This document shows positions 41,088-49,754 of a stretch of 64,000 bases of DNA, in pieces. The stretch's first letter is position 1, and each line of letters starts with the position of its first letter. The position numbers were made by a program, and so were the translations under genes. The notes beneath the pieces were generated by a model. That model saw only the letters and a list, made by a program, of their open reading frames with translations, made no database searches and had not been told where the DNA came from. Location: the NCBI GenBank assembly GCA_002343505.1, contig DDQZ01000061.1, positions 1-64,000 of the forward strand. The letters run 5' to 3'. Source of the stretch: Verrucomicrobiaceae bacterium UBA2429. Lineage in GTDB: Bacteria > Verrucomicrobiota > Verrucomicrobiia > Verrucomicrobiales > Verrucomicrobiaceae.

Positions 41088-41816
41088 ATGCAACCCCGCC
41101 TCAGCCTCATTCTTCCCCTTGCTTGTCTTCTGCTGGCCGGCTGCGCCGCGTCCGGCCCCTCAGACCCCGCTGGAGCGGACATTGAAGAGTCCGGCTTCAA
41201 ACTGACGAAAACCCGCGGGCGCAACACAGGCACCAACCTCCACAAATTGAGCCGCGCGCGCAGGCAGAACAGTCCGCCGCGCGAGAAACCTTCGCGAAGC
41301 CGCGTCCCGGGCATGGAGGCTCCTGTTGGAGATCCTTCGGTCATCGAAACACCCGGGGCAGGACCGCTTCAGGCGGATGCCCGCAATGCAGGCCCTCTCC
41401 CGGATGCGGCGCCTGGCGCGCAACCGCCCGCGCCGCCCCCCTTCAGCAAAGACCCGGGCCCGCACACAAGCATCGTTCCAGCAGCGCGCGCCGGCGGCTG
41501 GTCGCCTGTCGGCGACTTTGCGGGTGTCCGAGTCTGGTGGCGGTTCACCCACGGACCGGAAGGCGAGGTCGAATGCGACTTCAAAATGGAAAATTCGAAC
41601 CCTTATCCGGTCGTGATCTTTTTTGATCCCACTTTCACCGCCGCCAGTGGCGGCAAGGATCGTGGCAAATCCGTGCGTGTCACATTGCGTGACGGCCAGT
41701 CCCGCACCACGCCGGGAGGAAGGTTTGAGGCTGCCGAGGGCAAAACGGAGGGCCTGCTCACCCGTCCGCCCGCAGCCGGCGGAGTCAGCGACATGACTGT
41801 CGCGCCCGTCTTGTGA
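41088..41816 (+). CDS. Lipoprotein of unknown function
   Basis: A 242-residue protein with a lipobox (C-L-L-L-A-G-C-A-A-S-G). I start it at ATG 41088, which yields a standard lipoprotein signal; a further in-frame ATG lies at 41028. The middle, about residues 40-130, is Pro/Ala/Arg-rich and probably disordered; the last 110 residues contain a beta-sandwich-like module with V-W-W-R-F-T-H-G, C-D-F-K-M-E-N-S-N-P-Y-P-V-V-I-F-F-D-P and S-V-R-V-T-L-R-D-G-Q. No family is recognised. It ends convergent to the MFS gene. Confidence 0.65.
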   Translation: MQPRLSLILPLACLLLAGCAASGPSDPAGADIEESGFKLTKTRGRNTGTNLHKLSRARRQNSPPREKPSRSRVPGMEAPVGDPSVIETPGAGPLQADARNAGPLPDAAPGAQPPAPPPFSKDPGPHTSIVPAARAGGWSPVGDFAGVRVWWRFTHGPEGEVECDFKMENSNPYPVVIFFDPTFTAASGGKDRGKSVRVTLRDGQSRTTPGGRFEAAEGKTEGLLTRPPAAGGVSDMTVAPVL

Positions 41817-41870
41817 CGTGCCTGCGGTGCCTCTCAAGCCTGCGGCAACAGGTGTGCGGAAAATTGAAAC

Positions 41871-43178
41871 TCAGGATGGACTTTTGCCATCCTGCCGCTC
41901 AAAACGCCGCGCCACCAGCACCAGCAGCGCCGTCACCACGCAGGACGCGGCCAGCACGAGCACTCCTGCCGCGTAGCCCGTCGTGCGCTCCTTCAGCCAG
42001 CCCATCGCATACGGTCCGGCAAAGCTGCCGAGATTGCCGATGCTGTTGATGAGGCCGATGGCCGCCGCGTTCGCCGTGCCAGCGAGGAAGCTCGTGGCAT
42101 AGGCCCAGAAGCTGGGCGTGTAGCCGGTGAGGCCGGTCACCGCGATGCACAGGCAGGCCAGCGCGATCCCCAGATGCCCCTGCCACAGCACCAGCGAACC
42201 CAGCCCCGCGCCTCCAAGCAGCAGCAGCCCGGCCGTGTGCCAGCGCCTCTCCCTCATGCGGTCGGAGGACCAGCCTGCGGCGATTTTTGCAATCACACCC
42301 AGCGAATAGGGAAGCGACACCAGCAGCGCGACGGTGAGGTTTGAGAACCCGGACAGCGACTGGATCATCGTCGGCAGCCAGTAGCCGAGACCGTTCGAGG
42401 CGATGAGGCCGAAGAAATACGCCGCCGAAAACAGCAGCACACGCGGATCATGCAGCGCCTGCCACACGGTGGGCTTTCGCGCCTGCATGGCCTCGCGGGC
42501 GAGGCGTTCGCGATCAAGCTCAGCCACCAGCCAGGCCTTTTCATCCTCCGGCAGCCACTTCGCATCCTGCGGCTTTTCAGTCAGGAAAAACAGCACCGAG
42601 ACGCCCAGCACCACCGCAGGAAGACCCTCCAGGATGAAGAGCCAGCGCCAGCCCTCCAACCCAAGCCAGTCCAGCTTCAAGAGCGCTCCGGAAACCGGTC
42701 CGCCGATGACCATCGCCAGTGAGATGGCCGACATGAACCACGCCACCGCCTTTCCCCGGTCCACCGCGCGGAACCACTGGCCGAGATACACGATCATCGC
42801 CGGGAAAAAGCCCGCCTCCGCCGCGCCGATGAGGAAGCGCAGCCAGTAAAACTGCGCCGCGTTTTGGATGAAGCCCATCAGCATCGCCAGCACACCCCAG
42901 GACACCATGATGCGGCACACCAGCCGCCGCACACCCCAGCGCTGGGCGAAGACCGCCCCCGGCACCTCCAGAAGAAAGTAACCCACAAAAAAAATGCCCG
43001 CGCCCAGCCCATAGGTCTCCGCCGAGAACCCCAGGTCCGCCGTCATCTCCAGCGCCGCGTAACTCACATTCACCCGGTCCAGATAGGCGATGACATACAG
43101 CACCACCAGATAGGGCATCAACCGCCACATCACGCGTGAGCGGACTCTCGCGGCTATGCCTAAATCAGGAGACGTCAT
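41871..43178 (-). CDS. MFS transporter, anion:cation symporter (sugar-acid) type
   Basis: A 435-residue, twelve-helix major facilitator protein. The N-terminus (Y-L-D-R-V-N-V-S-Y-A) and the A-G-I-F-F-V-G-Y-F-L-L-E-V-P-G segment are typical of the ACS family, which imports hexuronates, tartrate, phthalate and other organic anions with protons. Helix 4-5 shows F-L-I-G-A-A-E-A-G-F-F-P-A. It starts 15 bp after the M14 gene and could supply substrate for the sugar-acid enzymes at 54298-64000, although the defence island lies between. Substrate not determined. Confidence 0.88.
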   Translation of the reverse strand: MTSPDLGIAARVRSRVMWRLMPYLVVLYVIAYLDRVNVSYAALEMTADLGFSAETYGLGAGIFFVGYFLLEVPGAVFAQRWGVRRLVCRIMVSWGVLAMLMGFIQNAAQFYWLRFLIGAAEAGFFPAMIVYLGQWFRAVDRGKAVAWFMSAISLAMVIGGPVSGALLKLDWLGLEGWRWLFILEGLPAVVLGVSVLFFLTEKPQDAKWLPEDEKAWLVAELDRERLAREAMQARKPTVWQALHDPRVLLFSAAYFFGLIASNGLGYWLPTMIQSLSGFSNLTVALLVSLPYSLGVIAKIAAGWSSDRMRERRWHTAGLLLLGGAGLGSLVLWQGHLGIALACLCIAVTGLTGYTPSFWAYATSFLAGTANAAAIGLINSIGNLGSFAGPYAMGWLKERTTGYAAGVLVLAASCVVTALLVLVARRFERQDGKSPS

Positions 43179-43193
43179 GCTTCGGGGAGCGTG

Positions 43194-44819
43194 TTATTTG
43201 GCCTTGAGCTTCTCCTTCACCGCCGCGGGCGGCTCCCAGCCGTAACTGCGCTTTTCATTGCCGTTGTAGGCGCAGGTGACGACGTAGAGGTCCATCGTCC
43301 TCGTTTTCTCGGGCGGGACATTGATCTGCACCTGCGTGTAGCCGTCGGCATACCAGGCCTGATAGCCGTCGGTGGCGCTTTCGGCGAGTGTCTGGCCGTT
43401 CACGGCGACATTCAGCAAGGTGGGCGAACGATAGGGCACGCGGAAACGAAAACCGATGCCGTTTTGAATGGGGTCTCCCTTCGTGGCTTCACGGGGATCA
43501 GAGGTGAACTCGTATTCCGGGCCGAGTTTGACGAAGCGCTCGATGGCATCCGCATTCACACCGGGAAGCTGGCGCAGGTTCGCGATGAATTTCGCAGGAT
43601 CATTGTCCAGCGCGGCCATGCCCCTGGGCGTCACAGCGCAGACGTAGGTCGCACGGCCCTCGTATTCGGGATACATCATGCCATCGGCAAAGGCGGGCTG
43701 GCGATTCCAAAGCTCCACACGGCTCTGGCGGCGCTGCGTCGCGGTCTGACCGTAGGCGGTGACAAACCGGCCCGCACGAGCCCGCACGCGCGTCACGGGA
43801 TAGCCGCTGAACTTCTCATCCACCCACTGCTTGTTTCCCAGCGCCAGGATGCCGCACACGCGAGCCACACCGCTTTGCTCCCAGCCGATCTCGGTGGTCG
43901 AGATCATCGTGTGATACTTCATGTAGCCATAAAACATCGTGCGGAAGCGCTGCGGTCTCGGTGCATTCCACAAGCGGCTGCGGAACACGTCATGATCGGG
44001 ATTGTAAAAGCAGCGCTGCGCATCCGCCTCGGCCCGGTCCGATCCAAAACCCGCTGCTGCACCCGCCTGAACCATCGCCTCCGTCACACGCGGATCCCAT
44101 GGCCGCACGCCGCAGTTCGAATACGAGCAGGCGCTGATCTCAAACATCGTCTGCCCCTGCCGCATCGTGCGGTCGCCGAGCTTGTCGTCTGGAAAGGCCT
44201 GCAAACCGGTGCCGTGGAGGTCGAGATGCATCTCCGGCTGGTATTCATCCACAATGCCAAGAAAGGCCGCCAGCTCCGGCGTGCGCTGTGGCACGGCCAG
44301 TTTGAGCTTCGGCAGATCCCAGTAGCTGATTTGTGGATCATAGAGGTCGATCTTCTGTTTGTTCGTGAAACGGTCCGTGGTGAAAAACGCATACGGATTG
44401 GCGATGGGCACGATCAGCACCACCTGCTTCCGCCGCGTCTCCTTTGCGAGGTCGGAGCCGCCGAGCAGCCACTCGATCAAATGCAGCGTCGTCGTCGTCC
44501 CGGAGCGCTCCGGCCCGCCATGCAGCGCGGAAACCAGCACCACCTGCTTATCCTCGTTCGGCACCGCCGAGTCCGTGATCTTCACCAGATACACCGGCTG
44601 CCCGTCATGCGATTCGCCGCGTTTCTCGAACGTGAAGATTCCAGGATGCTGTCCCGCCCAGTATTTCAGCGTAGCGTCATATTCCTCGAAGCTGATGCGA
44701 TGAATCGGCTCCTTCCAAGGCTGCGGCAATTCGCCGAGCCGGTCTTTGGGGACGTCATTGGTCTGTGCGAGGCAAAGCAAAGCACCGAGCGATAGGAGGG
44801 CGAGAGCGATGGGCTTCAT
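43194..44819 (-). CDS. Secreted M14-type zinc carboxypeptidase-like protein
   Basis: A 541-residue exported protein with a signal peptide (I-A-L-A-L-L-S-L-G-A-L-L-C-L-A-Q). Zinc-ligand candidates are His100 and Glu104 in A-L-H-G-G-P-E-R-S-G, one residue longer than the canonical H-x-x-E, and a later M-H-L-D-L-H-G. A Ser/Thr-rich helix follows the first motif. A C-terminal beta-rich module is present (about residues 440-541). M14 enzymes remove C-terminal residues or act on peptidoglycan or glycopeptides. The ATG overlaps the dinD stop by 4 bp, which would couple it to the defence operon; the MFS gene follows by 15 bp. Catalytic competence is uncertain because of the spacing. Confidence 0.82.
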   Translation of the reverse strand: MKPIALALLSLGALLCLAQTNDVPKDRLGELPQPWKEPIHRISFEEYDATLKYWAGQHPGIFTFEKRGESHDGQPVYLVKITDSAVPNEDKQVVLVSALHGGPERSGTTTTLHLIEWLLGGSDLAKETRRKQVVLIVPIANPYAFFTTDRFTNKQKIDLYDPQISYWDLPKLKLAVPQRTPELAAFLGIVDEYQPEMHLDLHGTGLQAFPDDKLGDRTMRQGQTMFEISACSYSNCGVRPWDPRVTEAMVQAGAAAGFGSDRAEADAQRCFYNPDHDVFRSRLWNAPRPQRFRTMFYGYMKYHTMISTTEIGWEQSGVARVCGILALGNKQWVDEKFSGYPVTRVRARAGRFVTAYGQTATQRRQSRVELWNRQPAFADGMMYPEYEGRATYVCAVTPRGMAALDNDPAKFIANLRQLPGVNADAIERFVKLGPEYEFTSDPREATKGDPIQNGIGFRFRVPYRSPTLLNVAVNGQTLAESATDGYQAWYADGYTQVQINVPPEKTRTMDLYVVTCAYNGNEKRSYGWEPPAAVKEKLKAK

Positions 44820-45631
44820 GGCTTGCCTTTCTTGAGCGCCTTCCTTGCCTTGGACTCGAGCTTCTTGATGCTCTCCACGGCGGGCAGTTCCTCCGGCATG
44901 GTGCCGCCGAGTTCCTTGATGGTCTGGCGCACCTTGGCTCCGACTTCGCGATGGGCGCGGTTGGCCTTGTCTTTGCCCGTAATCTTCTCGCGGCGCAGTT
45001 TGTCTTCTGCCTGGGTGGCGCGGAAGAGGTTGGCGGCAAGCTCGGTGCTGCCCATGTGGTCGAGGATTTGCTCGCTCTTCTTCAGGCCCTTGCGGCGGTG
45101 GATGTCCTGCGCGCCGAGGCCGCCGTAGAGGCCCATGTAACCGTGGTTTTGAAAGATGGCGTAGTCGCGCGGTTCGATGACTCCGGCACCCTTCGCGGCA
45201 TCAGCCAGCTTGCTGTTGTGCTGGCGCAGCTCGCCCCGGATGGTCAGGCGGCGCTGGGCTTCCAGCTCCTCGTCGCTGAGTTCCTGCCGCCGGGTCTGGA
45301 TGGCGAAGTAGGTCTGGCCCTGGGCGACGATTTCCTTGGACGGATCGGCGTTCTGGATGACGAGGTAGCAGGCGTAGCGGGACATCATCACGGTCTGCAC
45401 CGCACGCTGTCCACCCTTGCCGATTTCGATCATTTCGGTGATTCCAACGAAATGATCCTCCACCCGCTGGCCGCTGTTGAAACAGGCGGTTCGTGCCTTC
45501 TCGACTACGGCTTCAAAGTTGCGGTAATCGTTGTAGCCCAGCACACGCGCAAAGTCGCGGCTGGACCAGAATTCATTGCCTGCCGGGTTGGTGCGACGGA
45601 TCGTTTCAAAGGGGGTGATGCTGTTGCTCAT
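44816..45631 (-). CDS. dinD: DNA-damage-inducible protein D (DinD)
   Basis: A 271-residue protein with an N-terminal BRO-N-like domain (residues 1-110; F-W-S-S-R-D-F-A-R-V-L-G-Y, S-R-Y-A-C-Y-L-V-I-Q-N-A-D-P) and a charged helical C-terminus ending in K-A-L-K-K-G-K-P. The conserved G-Y-M-G-L-Y-G-G-L motif is present. E. coli DinD is LexA-controlled and inhibits RecA; the family is often found in mobile and defence loci. It lies 39 bp after the 92-residue gene and overlaps the M14 gene by 4 bp. No LexA box was found in the short gap, so it probably follows the operon promoter at 54256-54285. Confidence 0.9.
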   Translation of the reverse strand: MSNSITPFETIRRTNPAGNEFWSSRDFARVLGYNDYRNFEAVVEKARTACFNSGQRVEDHFVGITEMIEIGKGGQRAVQTVMMSRYACYLVIQNADPSKEIVAQGQTYFAIQTRRQELSDEELEAQRRLTIRGELRQHNSKLADAAKGAGVIEPRDYAIFQNHGYMGLYGGLGAQDIHRRKGLKKSEQILDHMGSTELAANLFRATQAEDKLRREKITGKDKANRAHREVGAKVRQTIKELGGTMPEELPAVESIKKLESKARKALKKGKP

Positions 45632-45670
45632 GGTTTCGGATTTTTATACTTCTGCATTCATCCTTCATCC

Positions 45671-45949
45671 TTAAACTCTGCCTTCCTCCTTGATGATGGC
45701 GAGCAGGTCGGGGCTGTCGGCAGTGAGGCGGATGAGGCGGTTGCGCACGGGGTGGCTGGGGGCGTTCACGGTGGCGTGCAGGTGGGCGAGGACGTCGCGC
45801 TGCTTGGCTTCGCTGGCGGTCCCGCGATCGGCGGGATAGGCGGCGAGGTGCTGGGCCACGAGGTCGTGGAAGAGCAAGTCCCGCTCCGCCATGTGCTCGC
45901 GGAAGTAACACTCCATCACGCAGGCGTCGATGAGGCTGGCGGTGGTCAT
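45671..45949 (-). CDS. Small 92-residue protein of the methylase operon
   Basis: A 92-residue, largely helical protein with E-C-Y-F-R-E-H-M-A-E-R-D-L-L-F-H and a C-terminal I-R-L-T-A-D-S-P-D-L-L-A-I-I-K. Its ATG overlaps the methylase stop by 4 bp (45946-45949), so it is coupled to the methylase and probably associates with it. I do not recognise a named domain. Small proteins in this position are seen beside Eco57I-like methylases; a specificity or control role is a guess. Confidence 0.6.
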   Translation of the reverse strand: MTTASLIDACVMECYFREHMAERDLLFHDLVAQHLAAYPADRGTASEAKQRDVLAHLHATVNAPSHPVRNRLIRLTADSPDLLAIIKEEGRV

Positions 45950-48900
45950 TGGCCCGTGCCCTCCACGATGGCGATTTCCTCCGGCGTCAGGCCGTAGAGG
46001 GCGTAAACCTGTTGGTCGATCTCGCGTTCCAAGGCGCTCGTGTCGGCGGCTGGGTTTGGCTGCTTGGCGGCGAGAATGCGCTCGACCAGGCTAACGATGG
46101 CGTCGTGCTGCGCTCGCTCCGCTGCGACTGCAAAATCAATCGGGCGAATGGGAAGTTGTTCGATAAACTGGCGCGTAAGTGCAAGATAACCGCCGCGAAA
46201 CGGCGTGCTGACTTGCTTCAGTGAGTAAGTCGAAACCTGTGCGTTGAGAACACCGAGTAAATATCGAAGCTCAAAGTGCATTTCCGGTTTTAGGACGACA
46301 CCGTAGCCTCCGCCACCTCCACCCCCACTACCCACGAAATAATACTTCCCTTCAAAATCCGCAGCAAAGCACGCCCCAGTGCCAATCGCGGGCACAACCA
46401 ACTTAGATTGATCGAAACGTGTGTGGTTCTTTTTGTAAACGTAGCCGTGCCAGTAATCCGCAAACTCCCCACCCGACCTTGCAATCAATCGTTTGCGGCA
46501 AGTTTGGAGATACTTCCATGTCTTGGGGAACTGTCGTTCATACTCTGATTCGGTGATGAGGCGCGAGGAACCGTCACGAGTCTCATATGGGAAAATCAGA
46601 CGCTTGGTTAAATCGGTCAGGGCGTAGCGCCTGACGTTCAGCGAACCTTTTAGAAAGGGCTTCAAGTGGCCTGCTTCAAACTCATGCTCTTGTTTGGTAA
46701 ATTTTGAGCGAGCAATGAGCGTGCCGTTTTTCTCAGACACTACTTCCACAATAAACACATCGTCTGCATCGGTTTGGAGGCCGACGAATAGACTCGCAAC
46801 ATCTCCCAGCTTCATTGGCATCCGTTGAAGCTTCTCAAATAGGTCTTCGCCTTTGCCGACGACAAAATTCCATTCGGAGCTGGTGAATCGGCCTGAATCA
46901 ATGCTTGTTCCGGTGGCGGCTCCATCTGCGAGCCATGCTGGAAGATTATCTGCTCGATACCAGCGGCAATCCTCAGCACCGCCTTTGTCGAGGAACAGCA
47001 GGCAGACATAGTTGGTCGCGCCGGGGAAAATCTGCTCGTCGCCGAAATGGACGACTTGGCGGAGGTTTTTGCCGTCGGCCAGCAACTTGCGAAGCGGCTC
47101 GCCGTATTGGGCGTTGAAGAACTTGTGCGGGAGGATGTAGGAGAGTTGTCCGTGCGGCTGGAGCAACTGCAAGCCGCGCTCCACGAACACGACGTAGAGG
47201 TCGTAATTGCCTTTGCTGGCGCTGACATACTGCTGCTTGATCCGGGCTGGTTGTTTCGGGTCGGCCTGTGCCAGCATTTGAATGCGGACGTAGGGCGGGT
47301 TGCCAATGACCACATCGAAGCCGTCCTTCAAGGAGCGGCCAAACATCCAGTGGGGATCGAAGAAGTCGGCGCGGGATTGCGGATCGAAGGGATCCCAATC
47401 GGCGAGGTGCTTGGCTTTCTTGGAGTTCACAGCTCCAAGGCTGCCCGCGAGGGTTTCCGCCAGTTTGAGGCGCAGGACTTTGATCTTCTTCTGCAAGGCA
47501 AGCTTCTGGTCGCGCCGCTGGATGGTGAAGTGGCTGTGGTAGGCAGCTTCGATTTCCTTTTCGATGGGCGCGATGAGGGACTCGATGAAGAGGTCTTTGT
47601 CGGAGATGGGCAAACCAATGAGAGTATCGGCAGCAACGAACTTGGTTTCCAGATTCGGCAGCGGGCGAATGCCGTGGTTGTCCTTTTTGCTGCGGTTGGT
47701 CTTCTGGTCGCAGACGAGGGAGATGAAGAAGCGTAGCTTGGTGATCTGGATGGCGATGGGCTGGATGTCCACGCCGTAGAGGCAGTTTTCGATGAGGTAG
47801 AGCTTGCGGCCGTAGTCGTCGTTGTTGTCCTCGAAGGCGGCTTCCAGGGCCTCGCGCATGGGAGCGGAGTCGAGCTTGGCGAGCTGGGTTTGTTTCCAGC
47901 GTGCGTTGTCGGGGTCGAGCTTGCCGAGGATATAGACGAGCTTGTGGAGCACGCCCATGGGGAAGGCGCCGGAACCGCAGGCGGGGTCGAGGATTTTCAC
48001 CTCGTCGATGGCGGTGATGAGGGCGGCGACTTCCGAGTCGGTGAAGGGGTGGGGTTCCTCGGTGTAGGTGAAGAGGTGGTCGAGCTTTTCTTTGACCACG
48101 GATTTCACGGAATTCACGGATGGTGAACCGGCCCTTCTGGAATCTGTGTTTTCCGTGTCATCCGTGGTTAATTTTCGTTCCAGGTGAGCTTTGAGGGACT
48201 CGTCCACCATGTAGTCCACGATGGGGCGAGGGGTGTAGAAGGAGCCGGTCTGCTTGCGGGCGGTGGTCTTGGTTTCCTCGTTGTAGGAGGCGAGCAGGTT
48301 TTCGAAGACTTTGCCGAGGAGCTCGGGATCGAGGGCGATTTCCTGATCGATGGGAGTGTTCTCGACGATGGTGAACTTGTAGCGGTTCAGGATGGAGATG
48401 AGGCCGGTGACGCGCTCGGATTTGCGCTTCTTGTCGCCATAGACTTCGGAGAGGTCGGCAGTCTCGCCACTGTCGAAGAAGAGGCGGTCGGGGACGTGGG
48501 GGCGCTTCTTGGCATTGCGGGAGAAGCCGTCGAGGTAGCGTTTCTTGTCGGTGCCGTCCTCGGTGCGGTCGAGGCACTCGAAGAGGCCGCCATTGAGAAA
48601 GGGGATGTCGGCAAAGAGGGCGAGGGCTTCCTCCTGTGGGACGGCGAAGAGCTTTTCGTAGCGGTAGAGGTTGTTGACGTCGTAGGTGGCGCGGTTTTTC
48701 TGGAAGCCCTCGTCGGTGGCAAAGACGCGGTAGGGATTGCCCTTGCCGTCCTTGCCCATGCGCTGGTTCAGCGTGGCGAAGAAGAGGTTCTGCAGGATGG
48801 CCTGATAGTAGGTGGAACTGGTCTCGCTCTCGGGATCGAAGCCTTTGAGGAGCTTCGCAAGATCGGCGGGGTGGAAGAGCTTCTCCGGGATGAGGCCGTC

Positions 48901-49734
48901 CTTTTCCTTGAGGAACCAGCAGAAGATGAGGCGGGTGAGCAGGCGGATGAGGCCGGTGGCGCGGCGTTTCTCGTCGTCCGGCTCCAGATCGGCGGGGAAA
49001 TCGACCTGCGGGAGCGCCCAGAAATACCAGTTCGACAGCTCCTTATAGAAGCGCTCGTTGAGCAGCTCGATGTTGAAGATCTGCTCCCAGGCGGCGTGGA
49101 GGGTGTCGAAGTCCTGGATGGGCTTCTTCTGCGGGTGGACTAGGTTTTGGACCGCGAAGGAGGCGAGAATGTCGAGATGGCCGCGATGGGGGCTGGCGAG
49201 CGAGATGTCGCGGATGAGGGTGACTTTTTCGAGAACGTCCTTGTCGGCATGGACCTTGTTCTGGCGACGATTGATGACCGCGATGGAAAGCAAGTCGCCA
49301 TGTTTCAGCATGACCATCACGGGCATGGGGAAGACGCGATTGATCTGACGGGCGATGCCGGTGAGCTTTCCGCGAGCGTAGTCCCTGCCCTTCAGCTCGA
49401 TGGCGAAGAAGAGGTAAGACTGGAGGAGGCTGGTCTTGACGGTGGTCTCTTTGAAAAGGCTGGTGTGCCGGGAGAGTTCGTCATCGGTAAGCTGGAAGAG
49501 AATGTCAGCGGACTTCCATTCGGGAAAGAGTGCCTTGGCTTCATCGAAACGGGATTGGGCGCTCTGAGAGACGATGAGATCGAGGAAGGACTGGGGCTTT
49601 GAGCCTGCCAAGTCGAGTGTGCGGTCGCTCTGGTAACCGAGGGTGCGGAGCAGATCGGTGGAGGCAAAGCGCAACGATTTGTCCGCGAAGGCTGCGAGGG
49701 CGGACTGGATGGAGTCGCGGAGGTCGGCGGGCAT
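45946..49734 (-). CDS. Eco57I-like (type IIG/DrmMI-like) adenine methyltransferase
   Basis: A 1262-residue restriction-modification protein. The N-terminal half (1-470) is helical, with Y-L-F-F-A-I-E-L-K-G-R-D-Y near residue 110 that may belong to a nuclease-like or accessory fold. The gamma-class N6-adenine methylase follows: G-S-F-Y-T-P-R-P-I-V-D-Y near 510, motif I D-P-A-C-G-S-G-A-F near 580, G-V-D-I-Q-P-I-A, and motif IV N-P-P-Y near 811. The C-terminal third has target-recognition features (Y-W-H-G-Y-V-Y-K, a poly-Gly stretch, L-K-Q-V-S-T-P). The overall length suits Eco57I or DISARM DrmMI. About 25 codons (near 522-546) come from a repeat insertion at 48095-48168. The start lies 20 bp after the PDDEXK gene; the stop overlaps the small gene. 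Confidence 0.9.
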   Translation of the reverse strand: MPADLRDSIQSALAAFADKSLRFASTDLLRTLGYQSDRTLDLAGSKPQSFLDLIVSQSAQSRFDEAKALFPEWKSADILFQLTDDELSRHTSLFKETTVKTSLLQSYLFFAIELKGRDYARGKLTGIARQINRVFPMPVMVMLKHGDLLSIAVINRRQNKVHADKDVLEKVTLIRDISLASPHRGHLDILASFAVQNLVHPQKKPIQDFDTLHAAWEQIFNIELLNERFYKELSNWYFWALPQVDFPADLEPDDEKRRATGLIRLLTRLIFCWFLKEKDGLIPEKLFHPADLAKLLKGFDPESETSSTYYQAILQNLFFATLNQRMGKDGKGNPYRVFATDEGFQKNRATYDVNNLYRYEKLFAVPQEEALALFADIPFLNGGLFECLDRTEDGTDKKRYLDGFSRNAKKRPHVPDRLFFDSGETADLSEVYGDKKRKSERVTGLISILNRYKFTIVENTPIDQEIALDPELLGKVFENLLASYNEETKTTARKQTGSFYTPRPIVDYMVDESLKAHLERKLTTDDTENTDSRRAGSPSVNSVKSVVKEKLDHLFTYTEEPHPFTDSEVAALITAIDEVKILDPACGSGAFPMGVLHKLVYILGKLDPDNARWKQTQLAKLDSAPMREALEAAFEDNNDDYGRKLYLIENCLYGVDIQPIAIQITKLRFFISLVCDQKTNRSKKDNHGIRPLPNLETKFVAADTLIGLPISDKDLFIESLIAPIEKEIEAAYHSHFTIQRRDQKLALQKKIKVLRLKLAETLAGSLGAVNSKKAKHLADWDPFDPQSRADFFDPHWMFGRSLKDGFDVVIGNPPYVRIQMLAQADPKQPARIKQQYVSASKGNYDLYVVFVERGLQLLQPHGQLSYILPHKFFNAQYGEPLRKLLADGKNLRQVVHFGDEQIFPGATNYVCLLFLDKGGAEDCRWYRADNLPAWLADGAATGTSIDSGRFTSSEWNFVVGKGEDLFEKLQRMPMKLGDVASLFVGLQTDADDVFIVEVVSEKNGTLIARSKFTKQEHEFEAGHLKPFLKGSLNVRRYALTDLTKRLIFPYETRDGSSRLITESEYERQFPKTWKYLQTCRKRLIARSGGEFADYWHGYVYKKNHTRFDQSKLVVPAIGTGACFAADFEGKYYFVGSGGGGGGGYGVVLKPEMHFELRYLLGVLNAQVSTYSLKQVSTPFRGGYLALTRQFIEQLPIRPIDFAVAAERAQHDAIVSLVERILAAKQPNPAADTSALEREIDQQVYALYGLTPEEIAIVEGTGQ
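48095..48168. repeat. Palindromic ACCACGGAT element inserted in frame in the methylase
   Basis: ACCACGGAT (48095-48103) and ATCCGTGGT (48160-48168) are perfect inverted ends of a 74-bp unit with internal CACGGA/TCCGTG repeats. In the methylase it encodes roughly 25 residues (D-D-T-E-N-T-D-S-R-R-A-G, then V-N-S-V-K-S-V-V) in a linker before motif I. The composition differs sharply from its surroundings. Units with such CACGGAT blocks occur in many environmental genomes; here it appears to be a non-coding mobile repeat tolerated inside a gene. Confidence 0.7.
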
Positions 49735-49754
49735 GATGGGGAATGGCGAAGGGG

